Shown here: positions 12,601 to 22,378 of the stretch, piece after piece
Numbering within the stretch: position 1 is the first letter of the stretch
Layout of the letters: every line of letters begins with the position of its first letter
Assembly (NCBI GenBank): GCA_900208305.1
Contig: OAPG01000005.1
Span: 310,001-374,000, forward strand
Length of the DNA stretch: 64,000 bases
Origin: Melanopsichium pennsylvanicum
Lineage: Eukaryota; Basidiomycota; Ustilaginomycetes; Ustilaginales
Direction: 5' to 3'
Position numbers and translations under genes: made by a program
The notes under the pieces: generated by a model
The model's input: only the letters and a program-made list of their open reading frames with translations
What the model was told of the DNA's origin: nothing
The model's database searches: none

Positions 12601-13632
12601 AATGCGAGTCACGTAATGGCCGATCCGGGCGGCCAAAGATGATACAGTCCGAGGGCTTTTGAGGGCAGTATATGTTGGGATAGCGTGACCTTAGCTCGAG
12701 ATTGTGCGAATTCGCGAATGCAGCTCTTGTAAGGTTGCGAAAAGGGGTCTCTCATGCTCGCCATCCGAAAGCGGAAAGCCAAGACTAACGCTGAGAGTTA
12801 CAAGCACCTGGGTGAGCAGCTACAATACTGCATGCCGTAGGCACAGTGTGGTGGTTGTTGGGACGTTGCAGCGTGGAACTCCAAGTTTCAATTCAAATTC
12901 CATCAAAGTCAAATACAAAGTTTGACTGTGCGAAAGGCGGGGGCTCTTCAAGAGCTGCGTGATGAGCGCGTGTGGAGTTGTCAATCACAGACTCAGCCAC
13001 AACTACTGTTGTAAATTATTTTAGCCTCAGTCGGATGTGCCGCATCCAGCCGCGATAAGAGCATGCTCTAATGTAATGTAATGTATTGAAATAAAAATTA
13101 CTTGTGGTTCGCCGGCAAATTCGCAGTGATCTCGCTCAGGCCAACTGTCTCTTGCAATTGCACTGCTCAGCCGACCCCTGCTTGCTCTGTTTCTCTCTGT
13201 CTTTCTCTGCCTCTGTCTTTGAACCTATTCAGATGTTGGCTGAACCGCTACTACAAGAGTGCGCCGGAACCCTTCGTTGCCTCCACTCAGAGATAGCGCT
13301 TTCCTGTCTTTGAAAGGACCCTGCCTGTCTACCAGATCTGCTCGTTTCTCCAGCTCATGGACACCAAATTCCCGCGCCTACGCCTACTCGACTCTACTTG
13401 AACCCCTCAACCCGTATCTATCCTTTCTCCCTTTCACCCTCATCGTACCCATCCACCACCACCATCACAAATCACTATCTGCAGTCGAGGTGTTTCATCC
13501 TGCTCTCCTCCCTACTCATACTTGATCCTATCCCTATCGCCATAATCGCGTTCTACTTGTCTCTCTGACAGCTAACCATCACAACCGCCCTTCAACTACC
13601 TCTCATATCCCGTAACCATATCCAAACTCAAT
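9670..13632. other. Gene-free 3.96 kb interval
   Basis: The longest unexplained spacer outside the repeat island. The left end must carry the carrier promoter and the right end the CT-rich leader of the subtilase gene. In between only short frames (under about 160 codons) occur on both strands, with biased composition and no recognisable domain. I found no tRNA and no long repeat. A GTACA...TGTAC motif sits at 10021-10036 and a short (TAATG)n run at about 13071-13084. It could host a non-coding RNA or a long promoter; nothing proves either. Confidence 0.5.
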
Positions 13633-15246
13633 ATGTATGCTAAGCGATACTTGGGTCTTTTGGCCTTGGCTCTCAGCCTTCCCCTCGCAGCGCTCGCTGC
13701 TCCCGCTCACCAGCCCTTTGTGCCCGGTTCGAGTGCCAACGCGTACTCCCCTTCCACTCAGTTTGCTCCTTTGACCGCAAATCCAGACCTCGAGACCATC
13801 CCTGGTGCCTACATGGTCGTGCTCAAGGACGGAATTAGCTCCACTGACTTCTTCGCTCACCAGGGCCTCATTGCCTCTGCTCAGCTTTCCGCAAACAGCT
13901 TCCATGGCGAGAACGCTCAGGGTATTCGCCACGTTTACGATCTAGAGGGTCACCTCCAGGGATACGCCGGCAAGTTCACTGACGACGTCCTCGATTACAT
14001 CCGTGCTCAGCCCGAGGTTGAGTACGTCGAGATGGACACGCTCGTTTCTGTCGAGGTCATGCCCCAAACCGAAGATAAGGTATGGGATGTCAACTACGAC
14101 TCCAACCTCTCCGATGCCGCTGTCTCTGCTATGAACACCGGCAAGATTGGTGCGTACGACGTCGAGAAGGGCGCTCCTTGGGGCCTCGCCCGTATCTCGC
14201 ACCGTGAGCGTCTCGGCCTCAGCACCTTCAACAAGTACGTCTACCAGGGCGACGGTGGTGAGGGTGTCACTGCGTATGTCATTGACACTGGTATCAACAT
14301 TAACCACGTCGAGTTCGAGGGTCGTGCTCGATGGGGTAAGACTATGCCTCAGAACGACGTTGACGAGGACGGCAACGGTCACGGCACCCACTGCGCCGGT
14401 ACCATTGGCTCGCGCAAGTACGGTGTTGCAAAGAAGGCTGACCTTGTTGCTGTCAAGGTGCTTGGCTCTGGTGGCTCTGGTTCCATGTCGGATGTCACCG
14501 GTGGTGTTCTCTGGGCTGTCGAGGACGCCAAGAAGCTCACTGCCCAGTTCCGTGCCAACCCTAGCTCGGCCGCCGCCAAGAAGCACAAGGGTTTCGTTGC
14601 CAACATGTCACTCGGTGGTGGCAAGTCGCCTACCCTCGACAAGGCCGTCAATGGTGCCGTCACCGCCGGCATGCACTTTGGTGTCGCTGCCGGTAACGAG
14701 AACCAGGACGCTTGTAACGTCTCGCCTGCCGGTGCCACGAACCCCGTCACTGTCGGTGCCTCCACCGTGCAGGACGAACGCGCCTATTTCTCCAACAAGG
14801 GCAAGTGTGTCGACATCTTTGCCCCCGGTCTCAACATTCTCTCCACCTGGAACACCGGTAACACTTCGGTCAACACCATCTCGGGTACCTCGATGGCCAG
14901 CCCTCACATTGTTGGTCTCCTTGCTTACCTTCTTTCCATCTACGGCACTGATGATTTTGCGCTCCTTGCCGGTGGTGCTGAGCAGCTCTCGATCGCCGTG
15001 GTGGAGGACTCGCTCGCTTCCAAGCTCTCGAGCGTGATGCCCATCCCCGCTATGGCTCTTGACCTTGTCAGCAGCGTGGCTGGCTACTTTGCCGGTTCCG
15101 ATGCCCCCAAGTCTGACATTGACGGTGTTCTTTCTCCCAACAACCTTAAGAAGGCCCTCACCAAGCTCGCCTCTTCCGGTGTCTTGACCGGTCTTGACTC
15201 TGACACTGTCAACAAGCTCGCCTTCAACAACGCCACCTCTGCTTGA
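13633..15246 (+). CDS. Subtilisin-like serine protease (S8A, proteinase K/cerevisin type) preproenzyme
   Basis: Secreted or vacuolar endoprotease of 537 aa, intronless. An N-terminal signal peptide (hydrophobic core LGLLALALSLPLAALA, likely cleaved near residue 22) is followed by an I9-type propeptide at about 55-145 (AYMVVLKDG ... VEYVEMD). The catalytic triad is visible: Asp218 in VIDTGI, His250 in GHGTHCAGT, Ser420 in SGTSMASPH; Asn355 in AAGNEN supplies the oxyanion hole. The mature part begins around WGLARISHRERL, usual for proteinase K relatives. About 90 residues after the core have no clear match to me. The leader upstream is CT-rich, typical of highly expressed fungal genes. Vacuolar (Prb1-like) versus extracellular fate cannot be settled from sequence. 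Confidence 0.95.
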   Translation: MYAKRYLGLLALALSLPLAALAAPAHQPFVPGSSANAYSPSTQFAPLTANPDLETIPGAYMVVLKDGISSTDFFAHQGLIASAQLSANSFHGENAQGIRHVYDLEGHLQGYAGKFTDDVLDYIRAQPEVEYVEMDTLVSVEVMPQTEDKVWDVNYDSNLSDAAVSAMNTGKIGAYDVEKGAPWGLARISHRERLGLSTFNKYVYQGDGGEGVTAYVIDTGININHVEFEGRARWGKTMPQNDVDEDGNGHGTHCAGTIGSRKYGVAKKADLVAVKVLGSGGSGSMSDVTGGVLWAVEDAKKLTAQFRANPSSAAAKKHKGFVANMSLGGGKSPTLDKAVNGAVTAGMHFGVAAGNENQDACNVSPAGATNPVTVGASTVQDERAYFSNKGKCVDIFAPGLNILSTWNTGNTSVNTISGTSMASPHIVGLLAYLLSIYGTDDFALLAGGAEQLSIAVVEDSLASKLSSVMPIPAMALDLVSSVAGYFAGSDAPKSDIDGVLSPNNLKKALTKLASSGVLTGLDSDTVNKLAFNNATSA

Positions 15247-15961
15247 AGCGCCCCCGTTCCCCTTACTCGTACAGTCTCAGAGCCAAGCTCCGCTGTCTTT
15301 TGCATGACATGTGTGCCTACCAGTTCCCTCACTTCTCGTCGCAAGTCTCCTAGTTCGCAACTCTCGCTCGTCTCGTAATCACGATCAACACCCACGATAC
15401 ATTCACATGCCAGGGTTTTTCTTTCTCGTTGTATTCTCATACCAGTATGCTGTCTCATTGAACGCTTGTTTCAAACATGATTCTTCTTGTGGAGGTCTGG
15501 TGCGTATCGGTTCGGTTGATTGTGCACGTGTGTGATTCTTTGGGGTTGATCTCGAATGTCAACGAGGTGAGGATGAGGATGTGTACCTTGTGCTTGTCAA
15601 TACACGTTTTGGAAGCCAAAGGTGGAGGACGCAGGCTTTGTTTGGCTGAAGCTATTCTCTCGTGTGGGTTTTACTTGGCCAAGTTGGTTGAAGCTAGTGT
15701 TGAGCAGGGAGTGGAAGTGTCAAGGTATTATTTTCACACAAGTACACATACACATACACATACACACGCTGACTGAAGAAATGGAAACGTTTTCAAACGG
15801 GTAATTGATGGGGATGCTGACGATTGACAAAGGTGTCAAGAAAAAAAAAGGTGCGATTGCTTTTGAGGGAAACAGATGCCTTCATAGGACAAAAAAAATA
15901 ATAAATATACACAAAAACGATGGTGATATTTTTTTTTTCCCGCGGGGAGTTGCATTCGAAT
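15247..15961. other. Convergent 3' flanks of subtilase and CCT theta
   Basis: About 0.7 kb between two converging genes, expected to hold both 3' UTRs. It includes a short imperfect (ACACAT)n/(CA)n stretch near 15739-15770 and A-rich and T-rich runs around 15839-15850 and 15888-15940. No gene seen. Confidence 0.6.
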
Positions 15962-17629
15962 TTAATCGTCATCCCAATTAGGGTTCGCCTTTGGAGCCTT
16001 AATTCCTGCCGGCTTGGACATGATGATCGAATCAACGCTCAAAACGCTGATCGCCGCACCCGTAGCATACCTAAGCGCCCAACTCTTGGCTGCAAGCACA
16101 TCAAACACCTGGCTATTCTTTGTCGACAGCGTACCATCCACCTCGTTCTCGATATCCACTCCAACATCGGCACCGTTGGCATCAACGTGCTTTGCATACA
16201 GACGCGATACGATCTCTGTTGCGTCCAATCCTGCATTCTCCGCCAATGTGCGCGGAATCACTTCGAGAGCTTCACCAAACTTTTTGATCGAGTGTTGGTT
16301 GAGACCTGGAGTCTTTTCACCAAGATCGGCGATACGCTTGGCAAGTTCGAGCTCAGTGGCTCCTGCACCGGGTACCAGACGTGGATCACGGGTGAGCGAC
16401 TTGATCACATTGACACCGTCGTCGATAGCTCGCTCAACATCATCCAAAAGATTGGATGTTGCACCGCGGAGAACAATGGTGCACATCTTGGGCTTGGCCT
16501 TTCCACCAGGTTGACCTTCTTCCTGTTTGAAGACGGTGACGCGGTCCCCACCGATCTCGGTGGTCTCGATGGAGTCGATCCAACCCGCCTCTTCCGGCAA
16601 GGGTGCGCCCAGCCGAGCAAGAGGTGTAGCGCCGAGCAAGCGACAGAGACGACGAAGCTCAAACTTGGACAGAATCTTGATGACGAGGATGCCGAATCGG
16701 TTGAGATAGTGCTGTGCGAGCTCACCCACTTGCGATTGTGTGACGACGACTTTTACGCCGGAGTCGGCGATTTCCTTAAAGTACTTTTCGAGCTGCTGCT
16801 CCTCGCCGCGCGAGAAGTTGGAAAGCTCATCTGCGTTGTTGAGGAGGACTGTTCCCTTTGTTTCGGTTTGGGTGATGTCCATACCGCAAGTGTAGACACC
16901 AACCTTGGCGGCCTTTGCCTTTTTGATAACACCTTCGGGCTCGCGACCAAAGACCATGCCACGGACGACCTTGGACTGCGACAAACTGCCACCCATGATT
17001 TTTACGACACGAACATTGTCGACGCTGAAGTCGGCCAATCCGTTCTTAGAATTCTGAGGGAGAACCATCGATATTGCCTCGGCGACTAGTGGTGCGAGCA
17101 AGTCTTCGTTGCCGTACTGTTTGGATGCGAGGCAAGGCTTGAGTGCAAGAGCCAAACTTTGTGGAGAAGGAGGGTTTGTAAGACTTGCGACAGAAAGCTG
17201 TTCCAACTCAGCCAAACACTTGTCCCTGGCGATCTCGTAACCCTGCAAGATTTCGGAAGGATGCAGACCCATGGTAATGAGGTACTCGGCCTTTTTCAAG
17301 AGCTCTCCTGCAAAGATGAGGACGAGGTTGGTAGAGTCGCCCATTTCGGCTTCTTGCTGTTGACTGGCCATGACGAGCAATTTGGCGGCAGGATGAACTA
17401 CGTCGAGCTCTCGAGTGATGGTAGCAGCATCGGATGTTACGAAGAGCCTTTCTAGGTGATTGATGACCATCTTGTTGCGTCCGTTGGGGCCGAAGGAGGT
17501 TCGTACGATTTCGGAAAGTTCATTGACGGCTTGAATGTTGCGAAGAACGGCCTCTTCGATACCTTGGAAATGCTTGTAGCCCTCCTTAAAGAGGTTGGGA
17601 CCTCCTGCGCGAGGCACTTTCAACGACAT
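15962..17629 (-). CDS. CCT8: Chaperonin CCT subunit theta (TCP-1 theta)
   Basis: Subunit of the cytosolic TRiC/CCT chaperonin that folds actin, tubulin and other proteins. The frame is open for 50 more codons upstream, but the ATG at 17629 (MSLKVPRAGG) matches the family N-terminus, giving 555 aa. Group II chaperonin features are present: RTSFGPNGRNKMVINH (equatorial ATP-binding loop), TSDAATI, a GDSTN segment, and a C-terminal equatorial segment RYATGAA ending in a short tail. The N-terminal blocks (GYKHFQGIEEAVLRNIQA, HLERLFVTSDAATI, AAKLLVMASQQQE) agree with theta, not other subunits. GDSTN in place of the more common GDGT is a conservative change. Intronless. Confidence 0.95.
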   Translation of the reverse strand: MSLKVPRAGGPNLFKEGYKHFQGIEEAVLRNIQAVNELSEIVRTSFGPNGRNKMVINHLERLFVTSDAATITRELDVVHPAAKLLVMASQQQEAEMGDSTNLVLIFAGELLKKAEYLITMGLHPSEILQGYEIARDKCLAELEQLSVASLTNPPSPQSLALALKPCLASKQYGNEDLLAPLVAEAISMVLPQNSKNGLADFSVDNVRVVKIMGGSLSQSKVVRGMVFGREPEGVIKKAKAAKVGVYTCGMDITQTETKGTVLLNNADELSNFSRGEEQQLEKYFKEIADSGVKVVVTQSQVGELAQHYLNRFGILVIKILSKFELRRLCRLLGATPLARLGAPLPEEAGWIDSIETTEIGGDRVTVFKQEEGQPGGKAKPKMCTIVLRGATSNLLDDVERAIDDGVNVIKSLTRDPRLVPGAGATELELAKRIADLGEKTPGLNQHSIKKFGEALEVIPRTLAENAGLDATEIVSRLYAKHVDANGADVGVDIENEVDGTLSTKNSQVFDVLAAKSWALRYATGAAISVLSVDSIIMSKPAGIKAPKANPNWDDD

Positions 17630-18093
17630 ATTGAGCGACGAATATAAAGTTGCGGTGTTGATGTGATGGAGGTAAAACGTAGGCAGCGAATGATGAGGAA
17701 TAGTACAATTACAGCACCCACGCCTCGGGAAGATCTCGATATAGAAAAGGTTGGTGCGCAACACTTTGGCGCAAAGCACAAATCCGAGACTACGCGCGAC
17801 ACTTTGTTGGTCTCTCTTTCACTCTCTCTGCCAAAACAAATTCCAAAGCTTTGACAGCGCGACTGTGCAATTCTTTTGTCACACAGCCAATGTGGCCACG
17901 AACTGTGCGTTCTTCTTCCGCCTTCGATCATCATTTTTTTTTTGCTAAATGTCTGTAATGAGATCTAACATTGTCGAGAAAATCCTTAAATCGTAAAGTT
18001 TCAAGCATTTTTATGATGGTCAGAGGAGGGGTTCGATCCACCTACATAATTGTACAGTAAGGTACAGTGTGCGATTGTTTAGACTAGATTATA
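17630..18093. other. CCT theta promoter and MTO1 3' flank
   Basis: About 460 bp between two minus-strand genes. The motif TGTACAGTAAGGTACAGTGT lies at 18051-18070, only 24-43 bases beyond the MTO1 stop. A GGTTCGATCC near 18030 resembles a tRNA B box, but no cloverleaf forms around it. Confidence 0.55.
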
Positions 18094-20315
18094 TTATACA
18101 GTCTTTCCTGAACGCGAGCCCTCTTGTTGAGCAGCATAGCGCCATAGTGTGGCGTAATTGGAAGGTGTGCATCCAGGGATCGACTTGAGCGCAGCCTAAT
18201 AGGATCAAAAACCGCAAGAGCAAGAGCACAAGCACAGGGGTCAGTCGCTGTCCTTGTTATACCTCTCAAAGCTATCATGATGAAACGTACCAATGATGTC
18301 GGACGCAAGAGATCCAATTTCTCGCGCAGTTGCGAGTTGAGTCCGGGAACAGCTTCAAAATTGAATCCTTCTGGAAAGCGTAGCTGCGTGTCCTTGTTGA
18401 ACGCTTCAATCTCCTGCTCTTGTCTCTCCAGGTAAGGCATATATCTCGCCTCGATCTCAATTCTGTCTTGAATCATCTCGCTAGCACCTGCCAACTCGGG
18501 GATCACCTTGATCAGATCGCGAATGCCAAGCTTTGGCTGCCTGAGTATGTCTAGTCCGCTCCTTTCGCGCGAATCGCCCGAACAGTGGAATCCGTGCCTC
18601 ATCCAAGCATGTGCACTCATTCGCTTTGCCTTTAGCAAGGCAAAAGCCTGATCCATGTCGGCTTGCATTGCGCAAAGGCGTCGCCAGCGTACCGCTTCCA
18701 CCGCAGGCGCATATGCTGCGTACACGAGTGGGGTCAGGCGTTGATCTGCGTTGTCCGCGCGAAGCGTCATCCTGTACTCGCTCCGCGAACTGAACATGCG
18801 GTACGGCTCTTCTACACCTTGCATGACGAGGTCATCAATCATCGTACCCACGTAGCCTCCGGATCTACCAATGTCGAGTGGTGCGAAACCGCCGGTTCTA
18901 AGACCGGCGTTGATCCCCGCGATGCAACCTTGAGCCGCCGCCTCTTCATACCCGGTCGTGCCGTTGATCTGGCCTGCCATCCAGAGCCCTTTGATACGTT
19001 TCGTCTCGAGACTGTGATGGAGTTCCCGTGGGTCTACATGGTCATATTCGACGCCATAACCAGGTCGAACCATTTCGGCGTTTTCAAGCCCAGGGATGCT
19101 ACGCAGCAGCTCTTCCTGCAGCTCGGTTGGCAGCGTGCAAGACAGGCCGTTGGGGTAGAGAATCGACCCGTCCTCCGTACCGGGCAAACCTTCTGGCTCG
19201 AGCCATACCGGATGACTCTGCTTGTCCTTGAAACGAACCACCTTGGACTCGATGGAAGGACAGTAGCGTGGACCTCGGACGGTCTCTTTGATGTGAATCG
19301 ACTTGTCCAGGTTCTTGCTCACAATGCTGTGCGTCTGAGCTGTGGTTCGCGTGCCCCAACACTTTACCTGTTGTGCGGGATCTATGTCAGGGGTGTCATT
19401 GAGAAATGAAAAGGCTGCTGGCGTGTGATCACCCCCGACAACTTCTAGCCTTGGATCAACTTGTCCGCCAATTTGCCACGGGTGGCCCAGGCTTACGGAA
19501 GAAGCAGCGATTCTGGCGGGTGTACCGGTCTTTAGTCTTCCAAGCTCGAATCCAGCACGAGCTAGGCTTTGACTGAGTCCATCGGATGCTGGGTCGCCTT
19601 TATTGGATGGAAGGGGCAACATGCGTCCAGCCGGTCGTGATTCGAGCCCGAGGTGGATATGCGCAGACAGAAAGGTGCCGGTGGCCAGAATGACTTGAGT
19701 GCAGCTGATCTTGTCCCCATCCGTTGTGGTGATTCCGCGCACAACAGCCCTCGGCGCCCCTCTGTGCTGTGACTTGCCACCACCAAGATTGTTCGCACAC
19801 GCCCAGTCGAGCTGCAAGCCGTGAACCTGGGCCTCTTGAATGGTCAAATTCGGATAGTCTCGCAAGGCTTCTTGCATATGGCGTCGGTACAGAGAACGAT
19901 CGATCTGAGCTCTCGGACCATGCACGGCTGGACCCTTGGACCTATTGAGCATGCGAAACTGAATACCTGCTTTGTCTCCCACCAGACCGCAGAGCCCTCC
20001 GAGGGCATCAACTTCACGAACGAGCGTTCCTTTGCCAACGCCACCAAGGCTAGGATTGCAGCTGAGCTCTCCAATGCTGTGCTTGTTCGTGGTAACCAGA
20101 AGAGTACGTGCGCCTGTACGGGCCGATCCTGCAGCAGCTTCGATACCGGCGTGTCCGGCTCCGACTACTACAACATCAAATTGTAGGTCAAATCGACTGG
20201 GTCCGGCTACTGGAAGGTCTTGCGGGACCGTGGCAAATTGTCGAATGGAGCTTCGGACGGTTTGGCGACCAAGTTTGGCTACTGCTATCACAGAGCTGGC
20301 TTCTCGCCTCAACAT
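18094..20315 (-). CDS. MTO1: Mitochondrial tRNA modification enzyme MTO1 (MnmG/GidA family)
   Basis: FAD-dependent subunit of the complex that installs the 5-carboxymethylaminomethyl-type group on wobble uridine of mitochondrial tRNAs, working with the GTPase Mss1. Exon 1 is 20315-18291 and exon 2 is 18195-18094, separated by a 95-bp phase-0 intron at 18290-18196 (GTACGT...TTAG). Splicing turns an aberrant tail into [18 protein letters not shown], the expected C-terminal helical motif. The product is 708 aa. An Arg-rich, acid-poor N-terminus (MLRREASS...) fits mitochondrial import. The dinucleotide motif [12 protein letters not shown] is near 50-61; other signatures are [12 protein letters not shown] and [21 protein letters not shown]. 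Reading straight through the intron would give a false 743-aa protein. Confidence 0.95.
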
Positions 20316-22378
20316 TTTGCTTAACGCGAAGAGCCGTTCGAAATTCTATCGATGAGTTGGCAGATTATAGTCCAAATCAGTGTAATATGTGGCAATAGAA
20401 GATAGGATCCACGATCATCGTACAGAATCGTCCTATCAATAGAATTAAGCTGAATTGAGAAAATTGATTAAAACGACCCCGCGAATATACTGCCTTATAA
20501 CGTTTTTGTTGCCACAATTTATTACGAAGGTTTCGCAACCGTCGTCGTCGCCTCACCTCGCCAAGCAGCTGAGCTTCAGAGAGTGTGTGTGTGTCGATGA
20601 TGGGTTCTCGGAATGGGAATTCGGTCGTGTCGTCGTCGAGCTTTTTGTAATACGGCTCCGACTCACAATAAAAAGAATTTCACGCGTTTTCCAAATGCTT
20701 ATTAATCGCTTTTCTCAAAATAGGGTGTGAGTGTTGTTCACGCTAGATACCCTGTTGTGATGTCAAGAACAGCAATGAGAATTTCGACAGGCTCTCGACT
20801 GATGTAACTTATATGCAGTCCTCCATCAATGAGCTCAAAACCACCATCTCACAGATGTTTTCAATGATGCAAACCTGGTCTCAACGCCCACCAAACTCAC
20901 CACGTTTGGTGCCAGGATCATCAAGACGGACCTTGACCATCCCGGAAGAGTCCAATACACCTCGAGCTCAATGTTCTAGGTATTCATCTTCATATTGAAA
21001 CGCTCTTGCTCTCTTGAGATGGTGTCGCCGCGATACGTCGATAGTATTGCCGGATTTGTCCCATTTGCCTGATCGCCGTACAGAAACACCTGGCTTCCAT
21101 TCTCCCTACGTGCATATGTGACCGCCCATTGAACGGTCTTTGAGTCGTGCGCCATAGGGCCATCACGCTGTGGACCATTGTGTGGGCCCGTCACATAAAG
21201 AATACCATCAGGAGTTGATATGAATTGCCACTTGAGACCGTGCATACGCTTGTGGCCGCAAAAAAATTGCCGCTGCAAGGCAATCCAACCTTTGTGGATG
21301 GAGCAGGCCATGTCGGAAACTTGTAACTTCCAGCAAATCACCCCACTTTGTATGCAGGAACTCAGTAACCTCAGCAATGATACGACTGAGCCGGACTTTG
21401 GACCATCCAAAGAGCCCTTCCATTGCCAACAAGCGAAAGCTGCGAAACTAAGCCAAAAGCATGAGTAGCGTCGTCTTGCTGTCAATTACATCTCTTCAAG
21501 GTGTTTGGACGGGCTCTGGAAGGCACAGCAATGGATGAACGAGTACAAACTCATCTGGAGTGCAGCCAAAAGTTGATTTGAATTGCTTGATGGTGAGACT
21601 GGCAACTATATCCTTGTACAAAAGCCGAGTGACGATGGTTGGGGGTTTGCGAGTGAGCCAGTCGATGAGCGCCGCATACGTTGCAAAGCGCCTTTCATGC
21701 TCCGATATGATGTTGTTTATAATAAAAGCAATTTCCATGATCTTGTCGAGAGCCTCCGTCAGCGAGCAGTTTTGCAGGTTGAACCAAAAATAAGGTTTCA
21801 CTCATGCGGGGACGGGACATATATGATGGTAGTATACTTGTTACAAAACCCGAACGAATTCTCCAGATGGAGCTCGAGATGGCGTTGCGAAACCACTCTA
21901 ATATTATTTTTTTTTGTCTCAGTTTTGTGTGCTTTCCTTTCCTTACTGAATCCATCGAAGCTTGGCCACATCTCAGCATGTTCCCGTAAGCTAGATCCGA
22001 ATATAGAACGTCAATGCTGTCGTCACGTTTTCGCTCTTCAAGCCTTAGCAACTACATAAATATCCACACTCAAGACCACACAATCTGTTTCATGATCATG
22101 CATCAATGCATTGTCCAACACGCTTTCCGCAAGACAAAATAGAGTTCGGTCTGCAGCAAGCGTGAGACATCGGAGACAGGAAACGGAAACTGTCACGGGA
22201 ATAAACAGGCAACAGAAGGATTGAGATGACTATGCAAAGAGTACTAAGAATAAAAAAAAAAAGGAAAACACAATCCGATCCAAAAGCTGCAACGCACGAG
22301 CAAATCGAGTTTCAGGCATTTGCGAGTCTAGCCCATTTCCGTGGCTCGTTCGGCGGTCTCTCGATACGATCGAGCCGT
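20316..22378. other. Spacer with a transposase relic
   Basis: About 2 kb between the MTO1 start and the Bud4 stop, richer in A+T than its neighbours. It holds the PIF/Harbinger-like relic described separately. Outside it I see only the MTO1 promoter side (20316-20800) and the Bud4 3' flank (22050-22378). Confidence 0.6.
20976..21801 (-). pseudogene. Degenerate PIF/Harbinger-like DDE transposase
   Basis: Two consecutive minus-strand frames (21801-21496 and 21485-20976) together resemble a DDE_Tnp_4 (Harbinger-type) transposase. The first ends FGCTPDEFVLVHPLLCLPE, like the N-terminal helical part. The second contains GHKRMHGLKWQFISTPDGI, then GPHNGPQRDG, then FLYGDQANG and EQERFNMKMN, matching the order of the catalytic core and the late motif before the final acidic region. 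A third frame (21432-21208: GWSKVRLSRIIAEVTEFLHTKW) carries the stretch between them, so at least one frameshift and one stop are needed to link the parts. The expected first catalytic Asp and the last segment are not seen. No terminal repeats were found. It is a dead copy. Confidence 0.6.

Noticed and set aside
18015..18045. tRNA-like B box GGTTCGATCC
   Set aside because: No pairing T stem, no A box at the right distance and no acceptor stem.
18196..18290. Read-through C-terminus of MTO1
   Set aside because: It ignores clear donor and acceptor sites; the spliced form restores the family C-terminus.
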